Origin: JAMXLO01 sp963726125
GTDB taxonomy: Bacteria; Pseudomonadota; Alphaproteobacteria; Acetobacterales; Acetobacteraceae
Reading direction: 5' to 3'
Assembly (NCBI GenBank): GCA_963726125.1
Contig: CAVSBG010000006.1
Location: forward strand, 682,001 to 746,000
DNA: 64,000 nt
A program made the position numbers and the translations under genes. The notes below the pieces were generated by a model, which saw only the letters and a program-made list of their open reading frames with translations, was not told where the DNA came from and did no database searches. Of this stretch, positions 1-8,809 are shown piece by piece (positions within the stretch are counted from its first letter, which is position 1; every line of letters begins with the position of its first letter).

Positions 1-441
1 TCCCCGACCAGGCGAATTCTGGTGTGGCAAGGCACCACAAAGCCGACCGTGGCCGAGATCGTCATCAAGAACAGCGGCCAGACACCCGCCTACAGGCTGT
101 CAACGGCGACAGCGGTCTTAGTCGACGATAATCCGCTTCAGGCTGATCTGCATGGTCCCTCGCTGCCGGATAATCATACCGTCATACCGCCTTCTGGGAG
201 CTACGCGCTTTCGGTCGCCATGGATAAGCCGCTCACCGCCGATCAGTTGAAGGCAATACAGAAAGGAACGCAGGCCATCTACGCCTTTGGCGCAATTGCC
301 TATGACGATGCGTTTGGCGAATGCCGGGTAACCCGCTATAGGTTTTTTTACACGGGTTCAGGCGCTGACAACGGAAGCAAAGTCGGTCTCGCCTACCTTG
401 ACGAGGGCAACACCGAGGTTCCGTGTGCGAGAACCAAATGA
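1..441 (+). CDS. Hypothetical protein, 3' portion only
   Basis: The reading frame is open from the first base of the window and stops with TGA at 441, so the gene begins upstream and only about 146 codons are visible. An in-frame GTG at 22 exists, but nothing marks it as the true start. The visible part has no membrane segment and no recognised catalytic motif. It alternates short hydrophobic stretches and polar turns (for example IKNSGQTPAYRL), which suggests a beta-sandwich-like extracytoplasmic domain; that is a guess from pattern only. I do not recognise the family. About 200 bases without a gene follow before the convergent tctC. Confidence 0.5.
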   Translation, partial: SPTRRILVWQGTTKPTVAEIVIKNSGQTPAYRLSTATAVLVDDNPLQADLHGPSLPDNHTVIPPSGSYALSVAMDKPLTADQLKAIQKGTQAIYAFGAIAYDDAFGECRVTRYRFFYTGSGADNGSKVGLAYLDEGNTEVPCARTK

Positions 442-638
442 CAGGAAGACGCACATGGCCAGCAAGCCGGTACGTCTTCGCCAGGCGCGCGAAAGACGTG
501 GTTGGCCGCCACAAGGGCGGCCATGACGTTTGGTGTGTCGCGCTTCAACGATTCTGGGTACTAGTGCACAAGACCAGGCGCAACGTGACCAATGCCGCAA
601 TTCGAGAGGCGGCCGTATCCGTTCGTCCGTTTCCGTAG

Positions 639-1620
639 CTATGGCTTGATGAGGTTCTTGTATTTCTCGAGGCCATCGTAATTGGCGCGGATAATGGCGG
701 TGGTGCGTTCCTCGCCCACCCAATCCCTCGCCATCTGGTTGTCGTGCAACCATTTGATAAACGCAGGATCGTCAAGCGTTGCATGATAGGCGGTGACGAA
801 TTTTGCGTAGTCATCGGGATGTTTCGCCTTGAATGCCGCGGGATAGACAAAGGTTCGGACCGAACCGCTGATCAGCGGTACCGAGGCATGGTACGCACTC
901 AACACATCATTGATCGGCGGCACGTCGTAGTCCGGCACGCGATGGTCCAGAAACACGGCGAGCGGACGGACGAAGCCGCTGATGAAAGCCGCGCCCTCCG
1001 CCTGGCCGATATTGAAATCGACCTGGCCACCCGCAAGCGCGGTCCGCATCGCGCCCGCCCCATCGAAGGTGACGATGCGCACCGCGTCGGGACCCAGACC
1101 AAGTGCATCCAGCAGGGCCATCGTCGTGATGTGGCCGACTGATCCAAAATCAACGCCCGTGCTGATTTTTCCGGGATTGGCACGAATCGCGTCGATCAGC
1201 TCCGCCGCGCTCTTCCAGGGACGGTCCTTCGGCACGAGCAGGATTGTGTAGTCCGTCCATTGCGCATTGACGAAAGTAAACGAGTCGAGCGTGTAATGCG
1301 CGTGCGTGACGAGGATATTGACCGGAATGAATGGTGTCGCCGGTGTCAGCATCACGGTGTAGCCGTCGGGCGGTTGTTGCAGGAACCACGTGGTGCCGAT
1401 CATGCCGCCGGCGCCGGCGCGATCAACCACCGTCATCGGTTGGCCGAGATATTTCGGCATATACTGCGCGAAGCCACGCGCGAGCCGGTCGGCGCTGCCG
1501 CCGGCGTCGAACGGAACGAGGATGGTGACCGGACGTCGCGGCCACGAATCAGCGTGTGCCGGCAGGATGCGCGATGCGGTGAGCAGCGGCTGCGCCTGTC
1601 AGAAGATATCTGCGTTGCAC
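639..1620 (-). pseudogene. tctC: TctC/Bug-type tricarboxylate-binding protein, frameshifted in signal peptide
   Basis: Periplasmic solute-binding protein of the tripartite tricarboxylate transporter family. The mature part is intact and ends at 639. It starts with the family hallmark WPRRPVTILVPFDAGGSAD and contains the GQPMTVVDRAGAGG segment. The N-terminus is broken. A GTG at 1620, one base after the tctA stop, begins a twin-arginine-like signal (VQRRYLLTGAAAA), but that frame hits a stop near 1550. The continuation LLTASRILPAHADSW lies in the next frame. One extra base (or two missing) near 1580 explains this. The first ATG in the long frame (1460) lies inside the mature domain and is unlikely to be a real start. 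Last gene of the operon transcribed from 9745. It could be a sequencing indel or a true null allele. Confidence 0.8.
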
Positions 1621-1621
1621 C

Positions 1622-3136
1622 CTATACGATCCTTCCTTGGCGCTTCTCTGCGAACCGGATACGACCCAGCCTCAGATAGGGCAGCGCGATTGAGCCAATC
1701 AGCAAGAACAGAATCGCGAGCGCGATCGGCCGCGTCAGCAAAAAGCCGATGTCACCGCCGCTCATTTGAAAGGTCCGCAACAACGCGCCCTCGGTCAGGC
1801 GGCCGAGTAGCAGGCCCACAACCGCGGCCGCGACGGGATAGTCGAAGCGCTGCATCAGCCAGCCGATCACGGCGAACACCGCGAGTGTGATGGGTCCCGC
1901 CATGTTCTGTGCCAGCGCATAGCTGCCGACGACCGCCAGCGAAAGCACTATCGGCACCAGCAGGCGCAAACGAACCTTCACCACGAAGCCCGCGACGAAG
2001 ATGAATCCGAAACCGACCACGGCGAGGATGGCGACCTGCGCCAGGCTGGACAGGATGACCGCGTAAACGATATCGGCATGGTCGCGCATGAACGCGGGAC
2101 CACCGGTGATATTATGCATGCCGAAGGCGACCAGCATGACAGCCGTCGCGCCGCCCGTCGGGATGCCGAGCGCCAGCAGCGTTGCCATTGATCCACCTTC
2201 GGAACTGGCGTTCGCGGACTCGGCGGCGATGATGCCGCGCGGATCGCCTGTGCCAAATCGTTCCGGGTCTTTCGCTGCGCGCCGTGCTTCTGAATATGAC
2301 AGCAGATTAGCGATCGCATGGCCGCCCGGCAGAATGCCGATGCCGCTGCCCAGCAGCGCGCCGCGCAGCAAGGTGGTGGGATAGCGGAATGTCTCCAACA
2401 TGCCTGCGAAGATGCGACTCGCATTGACCTGGCGGCGCGTTCGGTCGTCCACGATGTAGTCGCGACCGACCAGATTGAACAGTTCCGCCGCCGCAAAGAG
2501 ACCGACAATCGCGGGCACCGTTGGGATGCCGTCCAGCAGCAGATCGAAGCCGAAGGTGCCACGCGCGGCGCCGCGCACGCTTAAACCGACGGTACCCAGA
2601 AGCAAGCCGAACACCCCGGCGAGCAGGCCGCGTGCCAGATGGCGTCCACGCAGGCGCGCGATGAGCGTCATGCCCCACAGCGCTACCATCAGCATTTCCG
2701 GCGGTCCCAACCGGATCGCGAATGCGGCAATCGGCTGCGCGAGACACAGCAGCAGCAGATAAGCGACCGCCTGACCGACGCAGGACGCGGCGAGGGCGAG
2801 GCCCAGCGCTTCGTTGTGACGACCCGCTTGCGCCATGGGGAAGCCATCGAACGTGGTGCCGACAGCCGCTGCGGAACCGGGGACGTTGAGAAGTACAGCC
2901 GGGATCGCCACGCCGAACAATGCGCCGGCGTACATCGCTGTCATGAAGATCAACGCCTGGAGGAAATCCATGTACGGGATCAGCGGCAGACAGATCGCCA
3001 GCGCCATCGACGTTGTCAGTCCCGGCACCGCATGGACGGCAAGGCCGATCAGGAGGCCAGGCAATACTACCAACCAAGGCTGCCAGGAGCCGCCGAGCAG
3101 ATGAACCGCAGCGGCGAGCGCGTGAAAGTCGATCAT
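1622..3136 (-). CDS. tctA: Tripartite tricarboxylate transporter large membrane subunit TctA
   Basis: Large, roughly 12-helix permease subunit of a TctABC secondary transporter, about 504 residues, the usual size for the family. The N-terminal half carries the conserved PGLTTSMALAICLPL and GVAIPAVLLNVPGSAAAVG stretches followed by TTFDGFPMAQ, and the second half repeats the glycine-rich pattern (GSMATLLALGIPTGGATAVM), as known for TctA. The ATG at 3136 was chosen because it overlaps the tctB stop as ATGA; a longer frame from 3196 would run deep into tctB. Together with TctB and the binding protein TctC it should import a di- or tricarboxylate using an ion gradient. The catabolic genes upstream suggest the substrate is their pathway entry compound. 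Confidence 0.93.
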   Translation of the reverse strand: MIDFHALAAAVHLLGGSWQPWLVVLPGLLIGLAVHAVPGLTTSMALAICLPLIPYMDFLQALIFMTAMYAGALFGVAIPAVLLNVPGSAAAVGTTFDGFPMAQAGRHNEALGLALAASCVGQAVAYLLLLCLAQPIAAFAIRLGPPEMLMVALWGMTLIARLRGRHLARGLLAGVFGLLLGTVGLSVRGAARGTFGFDLLLDGIPTVPAIVGLFAAAELFNLVGRDYIVDDRTRRQVNASRIFAGMLETFRYPTTLLRGALLGSGIGILPGGHAIANLLSYSEARRAAKDPERFGTGDPRGIIAAESANASSEGGSMATLLALGIPTGGATAVMLVAFGMHNITGGPAFMRDHADIVYAVILSSLAQVAILAVVGFGFIFVAGFVVKVRLRLLVPIVLSLAVVGSYALAQNMAGPITLAVFAVIGWLMQRFDYPVAAAVVGLLLGRLTEGALLRTFQMSGGDIGFLLTRPIALAILFLLIGSIALPYLRLGRIRFAEKRQGRIV

Positions 3137-3648
3137 CCAGCGTCGCCGGGAAACAGCAGCAAAGGCAGCGAAGTCGCAAGAAGTGTATTGAAGCAATAGA
3201 TAACGATCGCGCAGAATAGCGCCGGGAGCAGCACCAACACGAGAATGCGTCGTTCACCGAGCAGCAATAGCATCGCCAGAATGTAAATGAACGACGCGAC
3301 ATCGAAGCCGAACACCGGCGCGCACACCGCATAGGCGGCGAGCAACACCATGGTTCCGGCGATCTTGCCAGCGATCCCGCGACTCAGCGGCTGGCGATGC
3401 GTCGCAGGCTTCTGATCCTCGACTGAAACGACATGAAAACACCCGGCGGCCACCACGATGTAGAGGATCAGTGCCATCGCCGAGGCCGGCACGATCATGA
3501 TCAGATTTTCGACGTCCTTCTGTGCCCGCCACGCATCCTGGCAGAACCACCCGCACCACGCCGCGATCGCCGTCGCGAAGGCAAGGTGTGGAAGATCGAT
3601 GGCGATGGTCCTGCCACCGATCGTCAAGCGGGGTTGGGAGGACGCCAT
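3133..3648 (-). CDS. tctB: Tripartite tricarboxylate transporter small membrane subunit TctB
   Basis: Small membrane subunit of the TctABC transporter, 171 residues, with four predicted membrane helices (about residues 20-38, 48-70, 95-113 and 118-160, the last a long hydrophobic stretch). Low sequence conservation is normal for TctB, so the call rests on size, topology and position directly upstream of tctA with an ATGA stop/start overlap. It starts 6 bases after the stop of the ornithine-cyclodeaminase-family gene, in the same operon. Its role is structural support of TctA; the family is not known to bind substrate itself. Confidence 0.88.
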   Translation of the reverse strand: MASSQPRLTIGGRTIAIDLPHLAFATAIAAWCGWFCQDAWRAQKDVENLIMIVPASAMALILYIVVAAGCFHVVSVEDQKPATHRQPLSRGIAGKIAGTMVLLAAYAVCAPVFGFDVASFIYILAMLLLLGERRILVLVLLPALFCAIVIYCFNTLLATSLPLLLFPGDAG

Positions 3649-3654
3649 GATCGC

Positions 3655-4755
3655 CTAGTTCTTGATGTCCTGCAGGAACCACTCCGTTGGGAACCTGCGC
3701 CCGAGGCCGCGCGCCATCGCCTCGCGATACGCCAGACCGCCACATGCGGCAAACTGCAGGCCCCAGTTGCCAACTGGCCGGTAGTTGGTGATCTGTGTCG
3801 GACCGGTGCGCCCGGGTTCACGACCCGCGACTATGTCGGCGTAGAGTGGCCAGGTGCGCCAGGATTTTTCCCGGCGGACAACGGGCGGCAGGCGCTTTTG
3901 TTCCTTGGGACTGCCACCGACGAACGCGCTGCGGCTATGACCGAGATCACGCCGGAACTGTCCGGTCTCCGGCAGGTCGAGGGCTTCGTCGCCCTGACGC
4001 ACGACAACATCGAAGCGTGCGGCACATTCCGGCGCCAAATCGAGCGGTCCGATCGCGACGACGTGCATCCCAGGTTCCAGCCAGTCGGCTTGCACGATCG
4101 GAATCATGCTGTCGGTGGTGCTGGCGAGGATGTCGGCGCCGCGCACGGCCTCACGGGCACTATCCACCGGCTTCACGGCGATGCCGAGCTTGGCTGACAT
4201 CTCGAATGCGTAGCTTTCCCGGTTGGCTTTTGTACGGCTGTAGACGCAGACTTCCTCGATCGGCCGCACAGCGGCGAAGGCCTCCAGCGCAGTGCGTGCC
4301 ATGCCTCCGGACCCGATCATGCCGACGCGCCGTGCGTCGGGACGCGCGAGCAGGCGTGCACCTACGCCGGCCGCCGCACCCACCCGCATGTGTTGGAGAT
4401 GCCCGTCGTTGAGGATGGCCAGCGGTTCACCATTCGCCGTGCTGAACAGCAGCACAAGGCCGCAGTACGTTCCGGGCTGCACACAATATTTCTTTTCGGA
4501 CCAGCTGCCGTCGGCGTTCTTTGGCCAGGTCATGACATCCGATTTAAGACGTACGGCGTAAAACCCAGCCGTGGCGCCTTCAATCGAACCGAAGCGGTAG
4601 TAACCGTCCTCGCGTTCGCACGGGACAAAGGTGTCGAGCCGCGGACGGCATACCGAGGCACCGGTCGACATTCCGGCGAAGGCACGCTCCTGCACCTCGA
4701 TGCAGTCTTTCGTGGTGAGAACGGCCGCCATCACCTCGTTGTCGATCAACAGCAC
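3655..4755 (-). CDS. Ornithine cyclodeaminase / mu-crystallin family protein
   Basis: NAD(P)-dependent enzyme of the OCD/mu-crystallin family, 366 residues with the GTG start at 4755, slightly longer than typical members (310-350). The start is supported by a GGAAAGGA ribosome site and by a 10-base overlap with the preceding MmgE/PrpD gene. The Rossmann motif GMIGSGGMARTA sits near residue 145, and a lysine lies at the place of the family's active-site lysine (YAVRLKSD). Family members include ornithine and alanine cyclizing or dehydrogenating enzymes, ketimine reductases and iminosuccinate reductase. The acid-catabolism context argues against ornithine itself; reduction of an imino acid or a keto acid is possible. 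The reaction cannot be fixed from sequence alone. Confidence 0.85.
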   Translation of the reverse strand: MLLIDNEVMAAVLTTKDCIEVQERAFAGMSTGASVCRPRLDTFVPCEREDGYYRFGSIEGATAGFYAVRLKSDVMTWPKNADGSWSEKKYCVQPGTYCGLVLLFSTANGEPLAILNDGHLQHMRVGAAAGVGARLLARPDARRVGMIGSGGMARTALEAFAAVRPIEEVCVYSRTKANRESYAFEMSAKLGIAVKPVDSAREAVRGADILASTTDSMIPIVQADWLEPGMHVVAIGPLDLAPECAARFDVVVRQGDEALDLPETGQFRRDLGHSRSAFVGGSPKEQKRLPPVVRREKSWRTWPLYADIVAGREPGRTGPTQITNYRPVGNWGLQFAACGGLAYREAMARGLGRRFPTEWFLQDIKN

Positions 4756-6155
4756 ACCGCGTCCTTTCCCGTGGTCGCCAACTGCAGCAACGCCCGCACA
4801 CCCCGCGCGTCCAGTGCGTCGATGGCATCGCAGTGCGCGACACAGGCCGTCACGGCATCGGGCGTCAGCCAGGTCGCGAGGCAATCGCGGGCCTTGGTGT
4901 GATGTTCTTCCTCGGTGATCGGTGCCGCCCCCCAGGACCCGCGTGGCCGCTCGCAGCGCGTGCGCACGATTGTTCCGTCCGCAAGCGTGACTTCAAGGTC
5001 GAGATACCGGCCGGCCGTGTAGATGCTCGGGATGTCGCGCGACAATGTTACCTGGATCTTGCGCAGCAGCACCTGCATGTCGGCGCGCGCCAGGCGCTCG
5101 TCGGTGAAACTTGAGAGTCCGGCATGGCCATCGAGCAACGCCACGGCGGCGGTGTATTGCAGGCTGAACTTGCCATCGAGGCCGCTGCGCGGATGCGGAC
5201 GGTCGCTGGAAGGGACGTCGGCGGCGACGATGCGAACGTTACGGATCGCGTCCGGCGATGGGATCTGCGGTCGTGCCATCAACGCGGCGGTGATCGCATA
5301 ATGGGTGGAGAATTTCGCGGGGAAGATCTTGATCGCGTAGCCGGGATCGACGATGCGGAAAGTCTGCCCGAAATCCAGCAAGGTTTCCCGCGCAAAGCCA
5401 CGCGGAAAGAAGGCGTCGCCATAACTTTGCGGGGCCGGATCGAACAACGTGGGGCAACCGGTGAAGTCGCGGCGCGTCAACAACGCCGCTTCCAGACCGA
5501 GCGCCGCCGCATACGCGCAATGTGTCGCCTTCGTCATGGTGCCAAGGTTGACGAACAGGCCACCACAGCGGGAACCGGCGATGCCGATGGCGTTGGCGTA
5601 CTGATCGGCATCGAAATCGAGCAGATGGCCGGCGGCGACGGCAGCGCCAATCGGACCGACGAAGCCCGGAGGATGAAAACGCAGCTCGTGTGATTCGAGC
5701 GCGCCCGCCGCCTGACGCAAGCGCCCCTGGATCTCAATGCCCAGCACCATCGCAGTCAGAATCTTCGCGCCATCGCTGCCCAACGCCTCGCCGAGCGCGA
5801 GGACCGCTGCGAGAGCCGGTGACAGCGCATGCGTCGCCGGCAACCACATCGGCTCGAAGTCGAGCACATGCATGGAGGCGCCGTTGACCAGCGCCGCGGG
5901 CACGGTGCCGAGCCGCGCGTTCAGACCCAGCAGAGACGACGACGAACCGCCGCCGGTCCCGGTCAACGGATCGGCGAAGTGCGCGGCAAGGATGCGCGGT
6001 GCCTCCTCAAGCCGTGCGCCGGCGACCGCGACCGCGACGCCATCCAGGAACAATTGCCGCGCAGCCGGCAGCAGATGCGCGCCGAGCGGTTCACGTCCGC
6101 AGGCGACGATGCGGTCACAGACTTGCGAAGTCAGGCTGGCGTGCGGGCTCGTCAC
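4746..6155 (-). CDS. MmgE/PrpD family protein
   Basis: Member of the MmgE/PrpD family, 469 residues, complete. Known members are 2-methylcitrate dehydratase (PrpD), cis-aconitate decarboxylase and iminodisuccinate epimerase, all acting on branched or substituted di/tricarboxylates. The helical N-terminal domain has the family feature NGASMHVLDFEP (about residues 90-103), and the substrate-domain region KIFPAKFSTHYAITAALMA lies near residue 295. It overlaps the upstream aconitase-like gene by ATGA, so the two are translationally coupled. Next to an aconitase-like hydratase and an isocitrate-lyase-family lyase it most resembles the PrpD step of the methylcitrate route, but no PrpC (methylcitrate synthase) is nearby. 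That points to an imported rather than internally made substrate. Confidence 0.9.
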   Translation of the reverse strand: MTSPHASLTSQVCDRIVACGREPLGAHLLPAARQLFLDGVAVAVAGARLEEAPRILAAHFADPLTGTGGGSSSSLLGLNARLGTVPAALVNGASMHVLDFEPMWLPATHALSPALAAVLALGEALGSDGAKILTAMVLGIEIQGRLRQAAGALESHELRFHPPGFVGPIGAAVAAGHLLDFDADQYANAIGIAGSRCGGLFVNLGTMTKATHCAYAAALGLEAALLTRRDFTGCPTLFDPAPQSYGDAFFPRGFARETLLDFGQTFRIVDPGYAIKIFPAKFSTHYAITAALMARPQIPSPDAIRNVRIVAADVPSSDRPHPRSGLDGKFSLQYTAAVALLDGHAGLSSFTDERLARADMQVLLRKIQVTLSRDIPSIYTAGRYLDLEVTLADGTIVRTRCERPRGSWGAAPITEEEHHTKARDCLATWLTPDAVTACVAHCDAIDALDARGVRALLQLATTGKDAVCC

Positions 6156-8800
6156 GCCGCGGCCAGTTCGTTCAGCACATAAGGCAGCACCCCGCCGTTG
6201 CGTACCCAGTCGGCCTCCCGTCGCGTGTCGACGCGCGAGGTCAACGTGATCATCTCCGACTGCCCTGACGTGCGGTTCAGCCGAACCGGCACATCAGCGC
6301 CAGGAACCAACGACACCGCAGTGTCCGGCAGGTCGAACGTTTCGTCACCGGTCAAGCCCAGCGTGCGGCGCGTCATGCCGGGCGGGAATTGCAGCGGCAG
6401 TACGCCCATGCCGACGAGGTTGGAGCGGTGGATGCGCTCGAAGCTTTCGGCGATCACCGCGCGGACACCGAGCAAACAAGTGCCCTTCGCCGCCCAATCA
6501 CGCGACGAGCCGCAGCCGTAATTGCGTCCGGCGACCACCACCACGGGCTGGCGTTCGCTGCGATAACGCTCGGCCGCGTGGAACACGGTCATGACGTCGC
6601 CGCTCGGCTGGTGGCGTGTTAAGCCGCCCTCGTGGTCGGGCACAAGTTCGTTGCGCAGGCGGACATTGGCGAAGGTGCCGCGAATCATCACCTCGTGGTT
6701 CGCGCGACGCCCAATGTAGGTGCCGAATTTCTGCGCTGGCACGCCGTGCTCGGTGAGATAGGCGCCGGCATCAGTGTTGGCGGGGATCGCGCTGCCGGGT
6801 GAAATGTGATCGGTCGTAAGATCGTCACCAAGCATCAGCAGAATACGCGCGCACTGGATCGCGGCACCGTTCGCATCACCGGTATCCAGAAACGGCGGAC
6901 GGCGCAGATACATGCTGTCCGGATCCCACGCAAACACCGGGCCGGTTGGATGCGGAATATTCGCCCACTCCGGCCCTGGATCGGCGAAGGCATCATACGC
7001 GCGGTGGAACAGATCGCCGGTCAGCGCGCCGTCGAGCGTGGCGCGGATTTCGGCGTCGCCAGGCCATAGATCGGCGAGGAACACGGGCTTGCCGTCCGCA
7101 TCTTCGCCCAAGCTGTCGCCCGTCAGGTCGTGCAGGATGGAGCCCGCCACGGCGTAAGCCACCACCAACGGCGGCGACGCGAGGAACGTGCCGCGCACCG
7201 CGGCATTCAGGCGTCCGTCGAAATTGCGATTGCTGGAAATCACCCCGGCCATCACCAGCTTGCGTGCCGCGATCTCTGCCGCAACGTCGGCGGCGAGCGC
7301 ACCGGAGCCGCTGCCGCAGCTCATGCAGCCGAACCCGACGAGGTGAAAGCCGAGCGCATCCAATCCGTCGGTCAGGCCGGCCTTCGTCAGCATCGCGGGA
7401 ACCACGCGCGAGCCAGGCGAGAATGACGTCTTCACCCACGGCTTCGCGCGCAGCCCTTTCGCGACCGCATTGCGGGCCACCAGGCCGGCGGCGATCATCT
7501 GATAGGGGTTCGCGGTGTTGGTGCAGGAAGCAATCGACGCGATGACAATGTCGCCGTGTCGTAACGGTCGCGTGGCGGTGAGCGGCGGCGCTTCGGCATC
7601 GCCCGCCCCTTGGGCCGCGAAGGCACTGCGAAACCGCTGTGGTGCATCTTTCAACGGCACGAGACTTTCCGGCCGGGATGGACCTGCCAGGGACGGTTCC
7701 ACTGAACTCAGGTCGAATTCCAAAAGGGTTTGGAACGCTGGTTCCAGATCGCGCCACAGGCCCTGCGCCTTGGTGTAGCGCTCCACCAGGTCGATCTGCG
7801 CCGGTGGCCGCCCGGTCTGGCGCAAATAGCGCAGCGTCTCCGCATCGACCGGGAAGAAACCCATCGTTGCGCCGTATTCCGCTGCCATGTTGGCGATCGT
7901 CGCACGGTCGGGCAGCGACAGATGATCGAGCGCCGGGCCACAGAACTCTACGACGGCCGCCAGCACGTCGGAGGCGCGCAGGAAACGGGTGAGCGCAAGC
8001 ACGATATCGGTGCACATCACGCCTGGCCCCGGCGCGCCCAGCAGGCGGCAACCGATGACGCGCGGCGTCGGCAAACCCACCGGCTGGCCGAACATGGCCG
8101 TCGCAGCCTCGATGCCACCGACCCCCCAACCGAACACGCCGAGCGCGTTGACCATCGGCGTGTGGCTGTCCATGCCGACAAGGCTATCTGGAAACGCCAC
8201 CGGACTTCCGTCCTGCGTGGTGCGGACGACGACCTGGGCGAAGTGCTCGATATTGACCTGATGCACGATGCCATTGCCTGGCGGCACGACACGCAGGTTG
8301 TGGAACTGCTCCATCGCCCAGCGCACCACGCCGTAGCGCTCGGCATTCCGCTCCAGTTCCAGGCGCAGGTTGCGCGCATACGCGTCGGGCGTGCCGGCGA
8401 AATCGACACGCACGGAATGATCGATCACCAGTTCCGTCGGGATGACCGGATCGATGCGCCGCGGATCGAGGCCGCGCGCCACCATGGCGTCGCGCATGGC
8501 GGCGAGATCGATCAGCAGCGGCACACCGGATGAATCCGGCATCAGAACGCGCACGGGATGAAACGACACTTCGCGTCCCAACGCGACCGGATCGGGCCAG
8601 CGCGCCAGGGCGGCGATATCGTCCTCTGTCACCGTCACGCCGTCCTCGTGCCGCACCAGGTTTTCCAGCAGCACCTTCAGCGACACCGGCATGCGGTCGA
8701 GCGTCACGCCCAGCGCGGCGCCGAGCTTTGGCAGACTGTAGATGCCGACATCGCCGTCCGCAGTGGGGAGCGTGTCGAACGTGCGATACGAGTTACGCAT
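6152..8800 (-). CDS. Aconitate hydratase AcnA-like, divergent active-site loop
   Basis: [4Fe-4S] hydro-lyase of the AcnA/IRP type, about 882 residues from the ATG at 8800 (9 bases after the stop of the upstream gene). Cluster cysteines are visible in SIASCTNT (about residue 425) and in GFGCMSC (about 491 and 494). Substrate-binding arginines are kept in NRNFDGR (about 526) and GSSRDWAAKG (about 767), and the N-terminal DSHTPM motif matches DSHTTM of AcnA. The loop after the last cluster cysteines reads GSGSG instead of the usual IGNSG, so substrate preference may differ from citrate/isocitrate. AcnD of the methylcitrate route is a related alternative. Operon position between the lyase and MmgE/PrpD suggests hydration or rehydration of an aconitate-like intermediate. 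Confidence 0.9.
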   Translation of the reverse strand: MRNSYRTFDTLPTADGDVGIYSLPKLGAALGVTLDRMPVSLKVLLENLVRHEDGVTVTEDDIAALARWPDPVALGREVSFHPVRVLMPDSSGVPLLIDLAAMRDAMVARGLDPRRIDPVIPTELVIDHSVRVDFAGTPDAYARNLRLELERNAERYGVVRWAMEQFHNLRVVPPGNGIVHQVNIEHFAQVVVRTTQDGSPVAFPDSLVGMDSHTPMVNALGVFGWGVGGIEAATAMFGQPVGLPTPRVIGCRLLGAPGPGVMCTDIVLALTRFLRASDVLAAVVEFCGPALDHLSLPDRATIANMAAEYGATMGFFPVDAETLRYLRQTGRPPAQIDLVERYTKAQGLWRDLEPAFQTLLEFDLSSVEPSLAGPSRPESLVPLKDAPQRFRSAFAAQGAGDAEAPPLTATRPLRHGDIVIASIASCTNTANPYQMIAAGLVARNAVAKGLRAKPWVKTSFSPGSRVVPAMLTKAGLTDGLDALGFHLVGFGCMSCGSGSGALAADVAAEIAARKLVMAGVISSNRNFDGRLNAAVRGTFLASPPLVVAYAVAGSILHDLTGDSLGEDADGKPVFLADLWPGDAEIRATLDGALTGDLFHRAYDAFADPGPEWANIPHPTGPVFAWDPDSMYLRRPPFLDTGDANGAAIQCARILLMLGDDLTTDHISPGSAIPANTDAGAYLTEHGVPAQKFGTYIGRRANHEVMIRGTFANVRLRNELVPDHEGGLTRHQPSGDVMTVFHAAERYRSERQPVVVVAGRNYGCGSSRDWAAKGTCLLGVRAVIAESFERIHRSNLVGMGVLPLQFPPGMTRRTLGLTGDETFDLPDTAVSLVPGADVPVRLNRTSGQSEMITLTSRVDTRREADWVRNGGVLPYVLNELAAA

Positions 8801-8809
8801 GGGTGGCAC

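Noticed and set aside
442..638. Small gene in the gap between the first two genes
   Set aside because: Only short overlapping frames with no ribosome site; likely the 3' ends of two convergent transcripts.
6993..8129. 378-codon minus-strand frame inside the aconitase-like gene
   Set aside because: Out-of-frame shadow of a clearly conserved aconitase; Arg-rich and without motifs.
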